A stretch of DNA of 28,191 nt from a virus (IMGVR_UViG_3300036845_000089:1-28191), one strand, 5' to 3'; shown: positions 1-6,786, counted from the stretch's first letter. Numbers and translations: made by a program. The notes: a model not told the origin generated them from the letters alone.

Positions 1-1927
1 CGGAGAACGCTTGGTATACCGCGAGCAGTTCGTTGGCGTTGCTGGCAGGGGAGAAAAATTCAACTGCCTTCTCGGTGTTGTTCCCGAACGGATCGCTCTT
101 AACGTGCCAGCGCTTCCATGGGTACATATCCTCGCCGTTCTCGCCGTCGCCTAGCCGGTCATCGTTGACGACGACCTGCGGGCCAGAGCTAATCGAGAGG
201 TTATTAACCAATGCGCGCAGCGTAGCATTAGCCACCGAAGACACGTCTGCGAGTAGATCAGGCAAGCCGTTTCCAGCCGGTGTGCCGGGGACCTTCTCGA
301 AGCTGGTGATGTAGTATTGGTGGCGCTTGCGGGGCGAGGGGATAAGCTGGACTTTGATAATGTGTCGTCCAATAAGCCAAGCATTGCAGAAATAATCTCT
401 AAGAGGATCAGGAATTTCACTCGGGTCCATTCCGAGATCGAGTAGGAACCGTCCCTGCGCATTCCCCTGAAACTCCAAGCAGGCTATAAGGCCACTCTGA
501 TTAAAACGCGGGTCTTCACGCCCTTCAAGTATTGAACGCTCGCTGTCGGTTTGGTCCCAGTTGTCAACCAGACCGCCTCGACCATATTCGTCCAATACGG
601 CTCGGACTTCTTCCGTGATGAAGCCCGGTAAATCCAAGAGTGTGTTAATCTCAGAGCGTGTAAGACGACTACGCTGGATGATGTTGGCATCTTCGATCTG
701 CGCTACGCCGGGGGTCCAGTATACATCGAATGGGCTAACCCGCTCCCAACACAGCACCGGCACGTCTTGTACGGTCGGTTTGGCCAACTGGGGTTGTTTT
801 AGGGGGGCGGCCGGGGTGGCACTGCTACCGCCCGGACTTACTCCGGGGGTAACCCCCCCAGCGCCAAATGACGGTCCTTGTGCCGCGGATGCTGGCGAAC
901 CATCAAGAGGCGAACTGGGCATTGGTAGATCGGTTTGAGGATTAGAAGGTAAAGCCGGGTTGTTGGAGTTCGCCGGGAACGGCGATACGTCTTTTGTCCA
1001 CTTGACCTGTGTCTTGATTCGAACCGTAGGCCCCTTCATGCAGGCGTACGGGAACATCGGTAGATCGACTAGGAACTCCGCGAGGGCGGTATAGAACCCG
1101 CCCATCGCCAACAGTTCCTCAAGCTTGTCCTGCGATACCTTGCACTGCTCGTTGGCCTTGCGCTTCGCCTCATCGCGGGCGTCGCTCATCATCAGGTCAT
1201 ACACATCCCGCACCTGATTTGGATCAGGTAAGGGAGGCGTAGGAGGAGGCGGCGGCATCCCAGCGCCAGCACCCGGAGGCGGCGATGCACCGGGTGGTAT
1301 CGCCCCAGTATGCATGCCTTGTGATGGCCCGGACGCCGAGGGGATCGCTTGGTCAGTGAACGCTGGCGACACGCCTTGGCGTGCGCCAGCAGCTTGTGCT
1401 GCCGCAGTGCCGATCTGGTGGGCGACGTTAGCCGTTGCGGCTTGAAAGTGCGACGTTATCTGTTGGGTGACAACCTCGCCAATATGTTGCGCAATCGCCT
1501 GCACAACCTCGTCAGGAACGTCGGGGTCGCTCGACGGCTCCAACCCCCAAGGTTTGTCTGTTCCAAGGTACACGTCCCTAAGCAGGGCGCTGGTGCCCCG
1601 GCATTTCATTGCGATGATGCGGGCGTAGACGTTCGATCCGCCGAACTTCTTTATTTCCTGAATAACGTTGGTGTCGTAGATACCATTGAAGGCGCGCAGG
1701 CTTGCTAATAGTCGGTCGCTCCACCCGCGCCCCACAGTGTCGCGGTGTCTTCGCATTAAGCTGTATTGGTCGGTGACGAACCCAGCTAGGCCGACCGGGG
1801 GGAGTGAAGCGCTGTCAGCGGGGCGAGCGTAAGCCTGCGCTCGCGTGGCGTCCATAACCTGTTGCTGGGCCTGAGTGTCGTCCCTCCCGACAACCCTCAA
1901 GGCCGGTGCATTCGGTAACGCCGCCAT
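1..1927 (-). CDS. Portal protein (head-tail connector), 3' end beyond the window
   Basis: The minus-strand frame is open from the ATG at 1927 to the left edge (642 codons, no stop), so the C-terminus is missing. The protein is read as a phage portal, the dodecameric ring through which DNA is packaged and ejected. Support is its length, the pairing with a large terminase, and portal-like segments such as ERVSPFDVYWTPGVAQIEDA followed by a helical stretch around SSVANATLRALVNNLSISSG. Two Pro/Gly/Ser-rich linkers (about residues 205-245 and 330-385) interrupt the core and are unusual. One of them encodes a copy of the dispersed palindrome (838-852). The ATG is preceded by a purine-rich AAGGGTGGGG ribosome-binding site. 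A sigma70-like promoter lies upstream at 1990-2018, with another palindrome between promoter and start. The fold assignment is from sequence feel, not from a search. Confidence 0.75.
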   Translation of the reverse strand, partial: MAALPNAPALRVVGRDDTQAQQQVMDATRAQAYARPADSASLPPVGLAGFVTDQYSLMRRHRDTVGRGWSDRLLASLRAFNGIYDTNVIQEIKKFGGSNVYARIIAMKCRGTSALLRDVYLGTDKPWGLEPSSDPDVPDEVVQAIAQHIGEVVTQQITSHFQAATANVAHQIGTAAAQAAGARQGVSPAFTDQAIPSASGPSQGMHTGAIPPGASPPPGAGAGMPPPPPTPPLPDPNQVRDVYDLMMSDARDEAKRKANEQCKVSQDKLEELLAMGGFYTALAEFLVDLPMFPYACMKGPTVRIKTQVKWTKDVSPFPANSNNPALPSNPQTDLPMPSSPLDGSPASAAQGPSFGAGGVTPGVSPGGSSATPAAPLKQPQLAKPTVQDVPVLCWERVSPFDVYWTPGVAQIEDANIIQRSRLTRSEINTLLDLPGFITEEVRAVLDEYGRGGLVDNWDQTDSERSILEGREDPRFNQSGLIACLEFQGNAQGRFLLDLGMDPSEIPDPLRDYFCNAWLIGRHIIKVQLIPSPRKRHQYYITSFEKVPGTPAGNGLPDLLADVSSVANATLRALVNNLSISSGPQVVVNDDRLGDGENGEDMYPWKRWHVKSDPFGNNTEKAVEFFSPASNANELLAVYQAFS

Positions 1928-1989
1928 CCCCACCCTTACTCTATGGGTAATTTAAAGCTTGACTTATGCCCAAATTTATGCCAACATTC

Positions 1990-2018
1990 CCTATACCACA
2001 TAAAAATCGGCTTGTCAA
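1990..2018 (-). promoter_or_regulatory. Sigma70-like promoter for the portal gene
   Basis: On the minus strand a perfect -35 TTGACA (2018-2013) is followed, after exactly 17 bp, by TATAGG (1995-1990). The predicted transcript would start near 1983. It would carry one copy of the dispersed palindrome (1936-1950) in its leader just ahead of the ribosome-binding site, a position where a bound protein could control it. Confidence 0.6.
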
Positions 2019-2040
2019 CCCCCCTAGGAAAATAAATTTT

Positions 2041-2622
2041 ATGACCCCTGTTTCTGAGCAAATGCTCACAAAAGACGACGAAAAACGGCTGCGGGATTTG
2101 GCTTCCGGGCTTATTCGCGGCATAGAGGAACCTGAAACGGTCATGAGCCGCTGCGGGTTCAGCCCCGGCGATTACACGGAGCTGTGCGAGACCCGCATGT
2201 TCCGCCAGATGCTCACCGAGGCGCAGGAGGAATGGGAGGGTGCGCGGAACACCCACAAGCGTATCAAACTAAAAGCCGCCGTCAACATTGAGGAAGCACT
2301 GCCGCATTTCTTTCAAGCGATGACGGACCCTAAGGAGCCGCTTAGCTCCAAGGTCAAGGCGTTTGAAGTTGTCTCCCGTGTCGCCGGGTTGGGCAACCCC
2401 GAGCCAGTAGCGGCAGGGAATGGCCAGTTCTTCAAATTGGAAATCAATCTGGGCGGGGGCGTCCCTTCGCTAGTATTGCAAAATGGTCGTGTAGACGATC
2501 AGATTGAAAATGTAACCATCGAGCATGAGGCGCTTGCGAGTGGAGCGGCAGCGTACACTCGCCGCTCAGATGTGTTCACGCAGAGCAGTCTGTTCGACGC
2601 GCTACCGCTTGAGGATTTGTAA
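2041..2622 (+). CDS. Putative terminase small subunit
   Basis: 193 aa from the ATG at 2041. An AGGA lies 11 bases upstream. The in-frame ATG at 1966 would run through the portal promoter and is less likely. The N-terminal half is helical, with a helix-turn-helix-like segment (EPETVMSRCGFSPGDYTELC). Next comes a charged helical region ending in AFEVVSRVAGLGNPE, a pattern common in small terminases, and then a beta-rich tail (FFKLEINLGGG). Small terminases bind the packaging site and hand DNA to the large subunit. The gene is placed between portal and large terminase but on the opposite strand to both, which is unusual. Its end overlaps a minus-strand ORF by 47 bp. An unrelated DNA-binding protein remains possible. 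Confidence 0.45.
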   Translation: MTPVSEQMLTKDDEKRLRDLASGLIRGIEEPETVMSRCGFSPGDYTELCETRMFRQMLTEAQEEWEGARNTHKRIKLKAAVNIEEALPHFFQAMTDPKEPLSSKVKAFEVVSRVAGLGNPEPVAAGNGQFFKLEINLGGGVPSLVLQNGRVDDQIENVTIEHEALASGAAAYTRRSDVFTQSSLFDALPLEDL

Positions 2623-2830
2623 TTAGGTCACCGTCACACACAGCGAGCACCAGCCACTCGACACACTCGATGCGAGTGTTCGAAGCATCGACACTCGTAG
2701 TGGCCATCTTGGCGACGCATGTTACGGCAAGGGAGATATCCTCGGTTTCTTCTTTGTCAATGTCGAACATGTTCGTCACCGGCCATATCCCGCCCTCGTA
2801 CTTTACGTACACGATCTTTTGGCCATTCAT
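2576..2830 (-). CDS. Small protein of unknown function (84 aa)
   Basis: 84 aa, starting MNGQKIVYVKYEGGIWPVTN. The ATG has a very good Shine-Dalgarno sequence (GGAAGGAG, about 7 bases ahead), which is the main reason to accept it. No family is recognised. It is the last gene of the minus-strand group of tiny ORFs behind the terminase. Its 3' end overlaps, tail to tail, the putative small terminase gene by 47 bp, and no terminator is visible between them. Confidence 0.6.
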   Translation of the reverse strand: MNGQKIVYVKYEGGIWPVTNMFDIDKEETEDISLAVTCVAKMATTSVDASNTRIECVEWLVLAVCDGDLITNPQAVARRTDCSA

Positions 2831-2927
2831 CTAGATGCTCCTTCCATCTTATCGCGGGATCGTATCGGGGCGGCAGGAGGACGCACACCACCGCAATTAC
2901 CCCGAGGGTAAGTCCGAACCAGTCCAT
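2757..2927 (-). CDS. Possible small single-span membrane protein (56 aa)
   Basis: 56 aa beginning MDWFGLTLGVIAVVCVLLPP: one hydrophobic helix (residues 4-20) followed by a charged tail rich in Lys, Arg, Asp and Glu. Its ATG overlaps the TAA of the ORF upstream (TAATG), which suggests translational coupling. Residues 7-11 are encoded by a copy of the dispersed palindrome (2897-2911). Its last 74 bases overlap the 84-aa ORF in another frame. Small phage membrane proteins next to packaging genes can be lysis or superinfection proteins, but nothing here proves that. Confidence 0.4.
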   Translation of the reverse strand: MDWFGLTLGVIAVVCVLLPPRYDPAIRWKEHLDEWPKDRVRKVRGRDMAGDEHVRH

Positions 2928-3049
2928 TAGTAGACCCCGCCTGTGTATGTCTTTTTGAATTGAATAAGCTCCACGTACCCTGAACGCTCCCATATCACGT
3001 CCCGATACCCCATCGGCTCGATGCAGAAGCGCCAGCTTTGATCGGTCAC
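2927..3049 (-). CDS. Possible tiny ORF upstream of the membrane peptide
   Basis: About 40 aa if started at the GTG at 3049 (VTDQSWRFCIEPMGYRDVIW...), or 28 aa from the ATG at residue 13. The stop TAA overlaps the ATG of the next ORF. No clear ribosome-binding site is visible. The GTG sits directly behind a palindrome copy (3052-3067). Kept only because of the tight stop/start overlap and a plausible amino-acid composition. Confidence 0.25.
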   Translation of the reverse strand: MTDQSWRFCIEPMGYRDVIWERSGYVELIQFKKTYTGGVY

Positions 3050-3126
3050 AGTTACCCACGTGAGTAACTGATAGCGTGGCCACCCACGGTCGTGGCGGTT
3101 GGGAGATAAGTTACTCTCAGGGTAAC

Positions 3127-3201
3127 TGGGGCCGGTTGGAAGGGTTGAACTCCCGACCTTCGGTTTACAGGACCGCTGCTCTACCACTGAGCTAAACCGG
3201 C
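3127..3201 (-). tRNA. tRNA-Thr (anticodon TGT), with encoded CCA
   Basis: A full cloverleaf can be drawn on the minus strand. The acceptor stem GCCGGTT/AACCGGC is perfect. The D arm is GCTC-AGTGGTA-GAGC, and the T arm GGGAG-TTCAACC-CTTCC has one G-U pair. The anticodon arm GCGGT-CCTGTAA-ACCGA has a G-A mismatch at its base. The anticodon (+ strand 3167-3169) reads TGT, for threonine ACA codons. The 3' CCA (3127-3129) is encoded and directly abuts a copy of the dispersed palindrome. Position 33, almost always U in tRNAs, is C here (base 3170). The tRNA could supply a codon rarer in the host. Confidence 0.85.
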
Positions 3202-3350
3202 TCATGTCGAACTCTTATTGGGTGGGCGTCACTCCATATCGTCAGATGATGGTTCAGCCACGCCCAGCAATGCCAGTTACTCTGAGGGTAAGTGCGGCGG
3301 TGCACCGCCATAAGCGTGCGCTCCCAATCGCAGATAGCTCTCAGGTCCAT
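3192..3350 (-). CDS. Possible small protein coupled to the terminase (52 aa)
   Basis: 52 aa, MDLRAICDWERTLMAVHRR..., Trp- and His-rich. The ATG (3350) lies inside the last codons of the large terminase gene in another frame, giving an 8-10 base overlap typical of translational re-initiation. There is no separate Shine-Dalgarno. Its stop (3192-3194) falls within the 5' acceptor end of the tRNA gene. Residues around YPQSN are encoded by palindrome copy 3277-3291. No family is recognised. Confidence 0.35.
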   Translation of the reverse strand: MDLRAICDWERTLMAVHRRTYPQSNWHCWAWLNHHLTIWSDAHPIRVRHEPV

Positions 3351-4945
3351 GCGAGCGCACTCGGGGCTACTCTCATTGGCCGACGTGGCCTGAGGCTCTG
3401 CACGATCCGCCCCAACACCCATGCGTATGCTCCCGCGTTCCCCGTCACCAAGCACACATATTGGAGGCAGTCCGCCACGTCCGACCAAGGGTGGAGTTTT
3501 TCTGGTATAGACTTCTGGTAGATGCCTCCGGACTTGTCTCGGTCAACCTCGAATTTATACTGCCCATTGAGCGCCGCCACGAGGGTAGGGCACCGCGTCC
3601 CATCGATCAGTATAGCGGGACCCCCAGAAATATTCCGAATGAAAAACTGCTCCACCCCCCTTAACCTTGGGTCCAAGTCGTTTGTTGGCGCTGGCTCCGC
3701 TGCAAGCCCACAATTTTTCAGAACATCAAAACTATTCCACTCAAACAGGCTATCCTTCGCCTGCCCGCTCGGGTCGCCAACGATCCCAATTGGCCTCCCC
3801 GCAAACCGAGGCCCTAAAAGCACAGGTATCAAGTTCTGCTTACAGTGCTGCTCCAACCCAATATTCTCCCCTGTCGCCCCCCTGCCGGGAACCTCCTCTA
3901 AGACCAAGAGGCGACCAGAGTGGTCGAGTTGGCATATGAGGGACCACGGCGACCTCCCGAAATCCTGCCCCACCACAAGCATGCGGCTATACACAGGCTC
4001 CAAAGGAGTGGCGCTAACATGGTAGTCATATTTGAAACTCTCCGCGAACACGGCTGCACCGGATGGATCACGCCCAAACTCACTCCACACATAACGCCTA
4101 ATGTAGTCGGGGCTTCCCACCGAGAGAAGCCTGTCGTAGTACCCCATCCCCTGCTTGAGGCGTATCGGGTCGTTCTCCGGCAGGAGAACTGTTTCGGCTG
4201 TTTGGTTAAGGTGGGGTAAATTCTCAGCACCGCTTACTTGTACTCTTATAGTGGCTCGTTCTCCCTTACTCGCGAGGATCGCTCGGTCGAACTCGCTTAC
4301 GCTGGGGTCGTCAACTTCTGCGAAGGTGGGGAATATGTGCCCACCCGGTTGATGATACACCTGCCACTGGGGCGGCGGCGCTTCGAGGAAGGACGCCCAC
4401 GGCGTTGACATTATCGGCGCGTTGGTGTCCGCCCATATCCCCGACCAGCTACAAACGCCTTGGTCATTGTTAGGATAGCGGCCCACACGACCGGCAATAT
4501 CAGAAAGAAGGTTTATGTCCGTCTCAATGCACTCGTTTATATAAGCAGCAGTGAGTTGCAGCGACAATAAGCGCTTCACGTCGTCTGGCTCGTCAAGCGG
4601 TATAAACGGCCATTCTGAGTATACGTCGCCATATTGGAGGTACAACGTGCTTTCAGAAACCCTCCAGTCGGCAATAGAGCCGAACCATCCACGTACGTCC
4701 TTAAGCACGGTGGCTTTGGCGTCCTTGAGGCTCTGTCTTACGATAGCGATGCGCGTGTAGCGTATACCATCGGCAGCAGGAGCTTGCTGCGCCATACGTC
4801 TCGCCGCCTCTACGATACAGCCGGTCGTCTTACCCGATCCCACTGGCCCCCAAATCAGTCGTCCAAACGCGTCGGATTGCAAGAAACTGGCAATGGTGGG
4901 AGGGGCGTTGTATTTCCAATGTTGTCGTACGCCGCCGCTTCTCAT
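3341..4945 (-). CDS. Large terminase subunit (ATPase and nuclease)
   Basis: This is the DNA-packaging motor: an ATPase that pumps DNA through the portal, fused to a nuclease that cuts the concatemer. From the ATG at 4945 (534 aa) the Walker A is GPVGSGKT (33-40), followed by a Walker B-like AAYINE (about 133-138). An RNase H-like nuclease follows, with GQDFGR (Asp328), VGDPSG (Asp391) and HPWSDVADCLQY (Asp489/Asp492) as likely metal ligands. Upstream in-frame starts are an ATG at 5002 and a TTG at 5026. Neither has a ribosome-binding site, both overlap a promoter-like sequence and a palindrome copy (4983-4997), and the extra residues look non-coding, so 4945 is preferred. The start remains uncertain. 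A 52-aa ORF and a tRNA follow. Confidence 0.9.
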   Translation of the reverse strand: MRSGGVRQHWKYNAPPTIASFLQSDAFGRLIWGPVGSGKTTGCIVEAARRMAQQAPAADGIRYTRIAIVRQSLKDAKATVLKDVRGWFGSIADWRVSESTLYLQYGDVYSEWPFIPLDEPDDVKRLLSLQLTAAYINECIETDINLLSDIAGRVGRYPNNDQGVCSWSGIWADTNAPIMSTPWASFLEAPPPQWQVYHQPGGHIFPTFAEVDDPSVSEFDRAILASKGERATIRVQVSGAENLPHLNQTAETVLLPENDPIRLKQGMGYYDRLLSVGSPDYIRRYVWSEFGRDPSGAAVFAESFKYDYHVSATPLEPVYSRMLVVGQDFGRSPWSLICQLDHSGRLLVLEEVPGRGATGENIGLEQHCKQNLIPVLLGPRFAGRPIGIVGDPSGQAKDSLFEWNSFDVLKNCGLAAEPAPTNDLDPRLRGVEQFFIRNISGGPAILIDGTRCPTLVAALNGQYKFEVDRDKSGGIYQKSIPEKLHPWSDVADCLQYVCLVTGNAGAYAWVLGRIVQSLRPRRPMRVAPSALAWT

Positions 4946-4997
4946 TCTTGTCGCTCGCTTCGCTCGCGGGCGCTCCGCGCCCTTACCCCGAGAGTAA

Positions 4998-5026
4998 GCC
5001 ATAGCACAGGCGTTAGGGGTTGTCAA
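4998..5026 (-). promoter_or_regulatory. Possible promoter for the large terminase
   Basis: TTGACA (5026-5021) and TATGGC (5003-4998) are separated by 17 bp on the minus strand, with a palindrome copy (4983-4997) directly downstream. The order is the same as at the portal promoter. The -10 is weaker than consensus. The -35 overlaps an opposing plus-strand TTGTCA. Confidence 0.4.
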
Positions 5027-5047
5027 GTGGGATAATGTACATATAGA
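5020..5047 (+). promoter_or_regulatory. Possible promoter for the structured RNA
   Basis: TTGTCA (5020-5025) and TATAGA (5042-5047) with a 16-bp spacer. This would start transcription near 5054, ahead of the structured region at 5111-5550. The -35 shares its bases with the divergent terminase promoter, so the two would compete. Confidence 0.35.
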
Positions 5048-5110
5048 AATGGGGTAATATTCTGGGGTCCCAGAGATTTCGTGGCTACCTAAAGGCCGCG
5101 CCCCCGGTCC

Positions 5111-5550
5111 CTGCCTTGGTCCAGATAGGGTTACCCCTAGGGTAAGAACGCCGTGTCAGTATGATGTAGCTAGGCCAGTCTGATACAACGGGGCAAGGTA
5201 AGCTACCACCAACGCGAGGAGCGGCCCTAAGGCGGGCGTGGTGAACGGTCAAGCATACAAGAGTATGCCGACGCGCTAATGTGCCTGCGAACCCCCGAGC
5301 ATGGGGAGGAATGCAGAGAGCGCGGAAGCCCTGACATGGCGACGCTACGGAGCGTTTCTGATCAGGGGCGCGGCAGAGGGTAAGATGTAGGCCGGGTGGC
5401 GCAATGTGCAGTAAGGGTTGACAACCCTAGGCTGAAGGCCACTAAATCAGGGTTATACTCTGACTTTCAACATTTGGTGGTGCGGATCGCACCTAGGTAA
5501 GAGCCCTGAGCAGACACGATATGCTGCTAATAAGAGGCAAAGCTAGGCAG
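5111..5550 (+). ncRNA. Candidate large structured RNA (~440 nt)
   Basis: No reading frame with coding character crosses this stretch, yet it is packed with perfect helices. They are: 5111-5116/5545-5550 (closes the whole element), 5153-5159/5180-5186, 5197-5200/5204-5207, 5207-5215/5236-5243 (one bulged A; shares C5207 with the previous helix) around 5224-5226/5231-5233, 5253-5258/5263-5268, 5293-5296/5303-5306, 5329-5334/5362-5367 around 5342-5346/5351-5355, 5396-5400/5438-5442 enclosing 5401-5403/5407-5409 and 5414-5419/5423-5428, 5447-5452/5458-5463, and 5479-5484/5488-5493. Many are capped by 3-5 nt loops. A promoter-like sequence lies upstream and a terminator downstream, both on the plus strand. 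It does not match the conserved cores of RNase P, tmRNA or group I introns as I remember them. Large phage RNAs of the GOLLD/ROOL kind are a possible comparison. Confidence 0.65.
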
Positions 5551-5616
5551 TGTCCATAAAAACTTACTCTCAAGGGTAAGTTGCCAATAAAAATTAAGTC
5601 TTATTGACAAAATCAA

Positions 5617-5656
5617 CCGCCGGGGAGCAATTCCCGGCGGTGTTTTACGTTGTTTT
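5617..5656 (+). terminator. Rho-independent terminator
   Basis: An 8-bp GC stem (CCGCCGGG 5617-5624 / CCCGGCGG 5633-5640) is followed by TGTTTTACGTTGTTTT. It would end the structured RNA. On the other strand it is followed by a shorter T-rich run, so it may work in both directions. Confidence 0.75.
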
Positions 5657-5659
5657 GTA

Positions 5660-5695
5660 GTCTTATTAGTCTTATCAGTCTTATTCGTCTTATCA
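5660..5695. repeat. Four tandem 9-bp repeats (GTCTTATYM)
   Basis: Units GTCTTATTA, GTCTTATCA, GTCTTATTC and GTCTTATCA follow each other without gaps. A fifth, isolated GTCTTATTG lies at 5599-5607, before the terminator. Short direct repeats beside AT-rich DNA can be replication-initiator or regulator sites. A coding role is unlikely. Confidence 0.6.
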
Positions 5696-5778
5696 GAACA
5701 GTGTTCTTGTCCTGTTTCTACCTACTTCCGAAAAAGACTAAATTCCCGCTAAGACACTGGCAGGAGAGGGCTTTTTAT

Positions 5779-5853
5779 ATGTATGAGTTAGTCATAAGTA
5801 TTATTATAATAGAGACCAAACATAGGAACCCCAATTTACCCACGGGGATTTAG
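5779..5853 (+). CDS. Possible 24-aa peptide
   Basis: ATG at 5779 with a GAGAGGG 8 bases ahead. It encodes MYELVISIIIIETKHRNPNL and four more residues, ending inside a degenerate palindrome copy. The hydrophobic core is too short to judge. It is listed because the ribosome-binding site is good, and could equally be chance. Confidence 0.2.
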   Translation: MYELVISIIIIETKHRNPNLPTGI

Positions 5854-6048
5854 GGTAACTTTTCCCCTCCCCCATGCCACCCTCTAGAAATTCCCATAAT
5901 ACTAACACTAACGTGGATTTTCCTTAATGATATCAATAGGTTACCTAGTCTTTGTTCTTGTCGTGTTCTCATAATACAACCTCGCTAACTTAAAATACAA
6001 CCTATGGTTGGTTGTGTTTATAAATAATATGGTGTATGTAAACCATCT

Positions 6049-6060
6049 TGTTTATAAACA
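6049..6060. promoter_or_regulatory. 12-bp perfect palindrome before the RMF-like gene
   Basis: TGTTTATAAACA reads the same on both strands and ends 11 bases before the start codon at 6072. The related TGTTTATAAA at 6015-6024 makes a pair of possible operator sites. Confidence 0.35.
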
Positions 6061-6071
6061 TGAGGCTAATC

Positions 6072-6458
6072 ATGGCTAAAGGATCAAATCCCTACAACGT
6101 AATGGTGCGTATGCTTATTGATGCACGACGCCTAGATCAGTGGGCACAAGATAACGGCTCGCCTAAGCAACGTGAGTTTGCAAGCAACTTGCTCAAGGTA
6201 TGTGAACACGCTACCGATACGCAAGTATTTACAACCAACCAATCCCCTGCCGTCTCAAGAGCAGGTTATGTAAGAGTGACCTTAGAGCAAATGTCGCCTA
6301 TAAGCCGCGAGAACGCCAAGCTAGAAGGCGGTGCAGCTTACTCTACTGGGTTACCTTTAGGGACCTGTCCGTATGCAAAAACTAATCCGCTCCGTGAGGC
6401 GTGGACACGCGCATGGATGGATGCTGAGAAAGAAGCTATTAACCCTGAGAGTAACTAA
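6072..6458 (+). CDS. Protein with a ribosome modulation factor-like C-terminus
   Basis: 128 aa, starting at MAKGSNPYN with GAGG six bases ahead. An upstream in-frame TTG (6048) would start inside a palindrome and is rejected. Residues 86-118 (GGAAYSTGLPLGTCPY, then NPLREAWTRAWMDAE) match the pattern of bacterial ribosome modulation factor: a Gly-rich turn, CPY, then R..W..GW-like helix. RMF binds 70S ribosomes and drives inactive 100S dimers. The phage protein has about 85 extra N-terminal residues not seen in host RMF. Its role could be to alter host translation during infection, which is inference. It heads a chain of coupled small genes, and its last codons lie in palindrome copy 6440-6454. 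Confidence 0.75.
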   Translation: MAKGSNPYNVMVRMLIDARRLDQWAQDNGSPKQREFASNLLKVCEHATDTQVFTTNQSPAVSRAGYVRVTLEQMSPISRENAKLEGGAAYSTGLPLGTCPYAKTNPLREAWTRAWMDAEKEAINPESN

Positions 6459-6559
6459 TGTTCAACTTCTCCACCCGGCGCGTCGGCGGTTTGCGCTTTA
6501 TCAAAATTGGCCGCTTTACCATCATGTTTTGTCTGTCGAGGGAGTACAAGCCGCTATGA
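6458..6559 (+). CDS. 33-aa conserved-looking basic peptide
   Basis: ATG at 6458 overlaps the upstream TAA (TAATG), and the TGA overlaps the next ATG (ATGA). The product starts MFNFSTRRVGGLRFIKIGRF and ends SREYKPL, with Arg/Lys clusters and aromatic residues. I have an impression of similar short peptides in other phages but cannot name a family. Being locked between two coupled genes argues strongly that it is translated. Confidence 0.7.
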   Translation: MFNFSTRRVGGLRFIKIGRFTIMFCLSREYKPL

Positions 6560-6786
6560 CGCGCAAAGCGAAATTCTATCTAACCCGTGTGTATGTGAAC
6601 GCGGGCGGGTACACTTCAACTGGCTATTATTATGGTATTGGTAAACCGCTCTTTTCGTTTACCTCTGCCGATGGCAGCGACGGTGCAACATTCCGCGCCG
6701 CTAATCGTGACGCCGCGAAGGCGCGTGTTCGTGCGCGTATAATCGATGGCGGGTTTGGTCATGCAACTGCGGAGTTTTACCGATGA
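6556..6786 (+). CDS. Small protein of unknown function (76 aa)
   Basis: 76 aa starting MTRKAKFYLTRVYVNAGGYT. A beta-rich N-terminal half is followed by an Ala/Arg-rich helix (RAANRDAAKARVRARIIDGG). Start chosen at the ATGA overlap with the 33-aa gene. The frame is open upstream to 6373, but that part runs through other coding sequence. The stop overlaps the next ATG. No family recognised. Confidence 0.65.
   Translation: MTRKAKFYLTRVYVNAGGYTSTGYYYGIGKPLFSFTSADGSDGATFRAANRDAAKARVRARIIDGGFGHATAEFYR

Larger units (their letters stand above)
5696..6071. promoter_or_regulatory. AT-rich control region ahead of the rightward gene block
   Basis: About 375 bp without a convincing gene and much richer in A+T than the flanks. 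It contains two copies of ATACAACCT (5974-5982 and 5995-6003). It also holds an inverted repeat around CTATGGTTGG with arms ACAACC/GGTTGT, two copies of TGTTTATAAA (6015-6024 and within 6049-6060), and a degenerate palindrome copy near 5836. No clean -35/-10 pair could be chosen. It is probably the main regulatory region for transcription to the right. Confidence 0.45.

Noticed and set aside
561-1708. Plus-strand ORFs inside the portal gene
   Set aside because: They are antisense to an uninterrupted 642-codon minus-strand frame with portal-like sequence.
5111-5550. Group I intron, RNase P RNA or tmRNA
   Set aside because: The remembered conserved cores of these RNAs are not found, there is no interrupted gene on either side, and the helix order differs.
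5650-5853. 67-codon ORF starting MFCSLISLISL
   Set aside because: Its first third is just the 9-bp tandem repeat, and there is no ribosome-binding site. Only the short ORF from 5779 has one.
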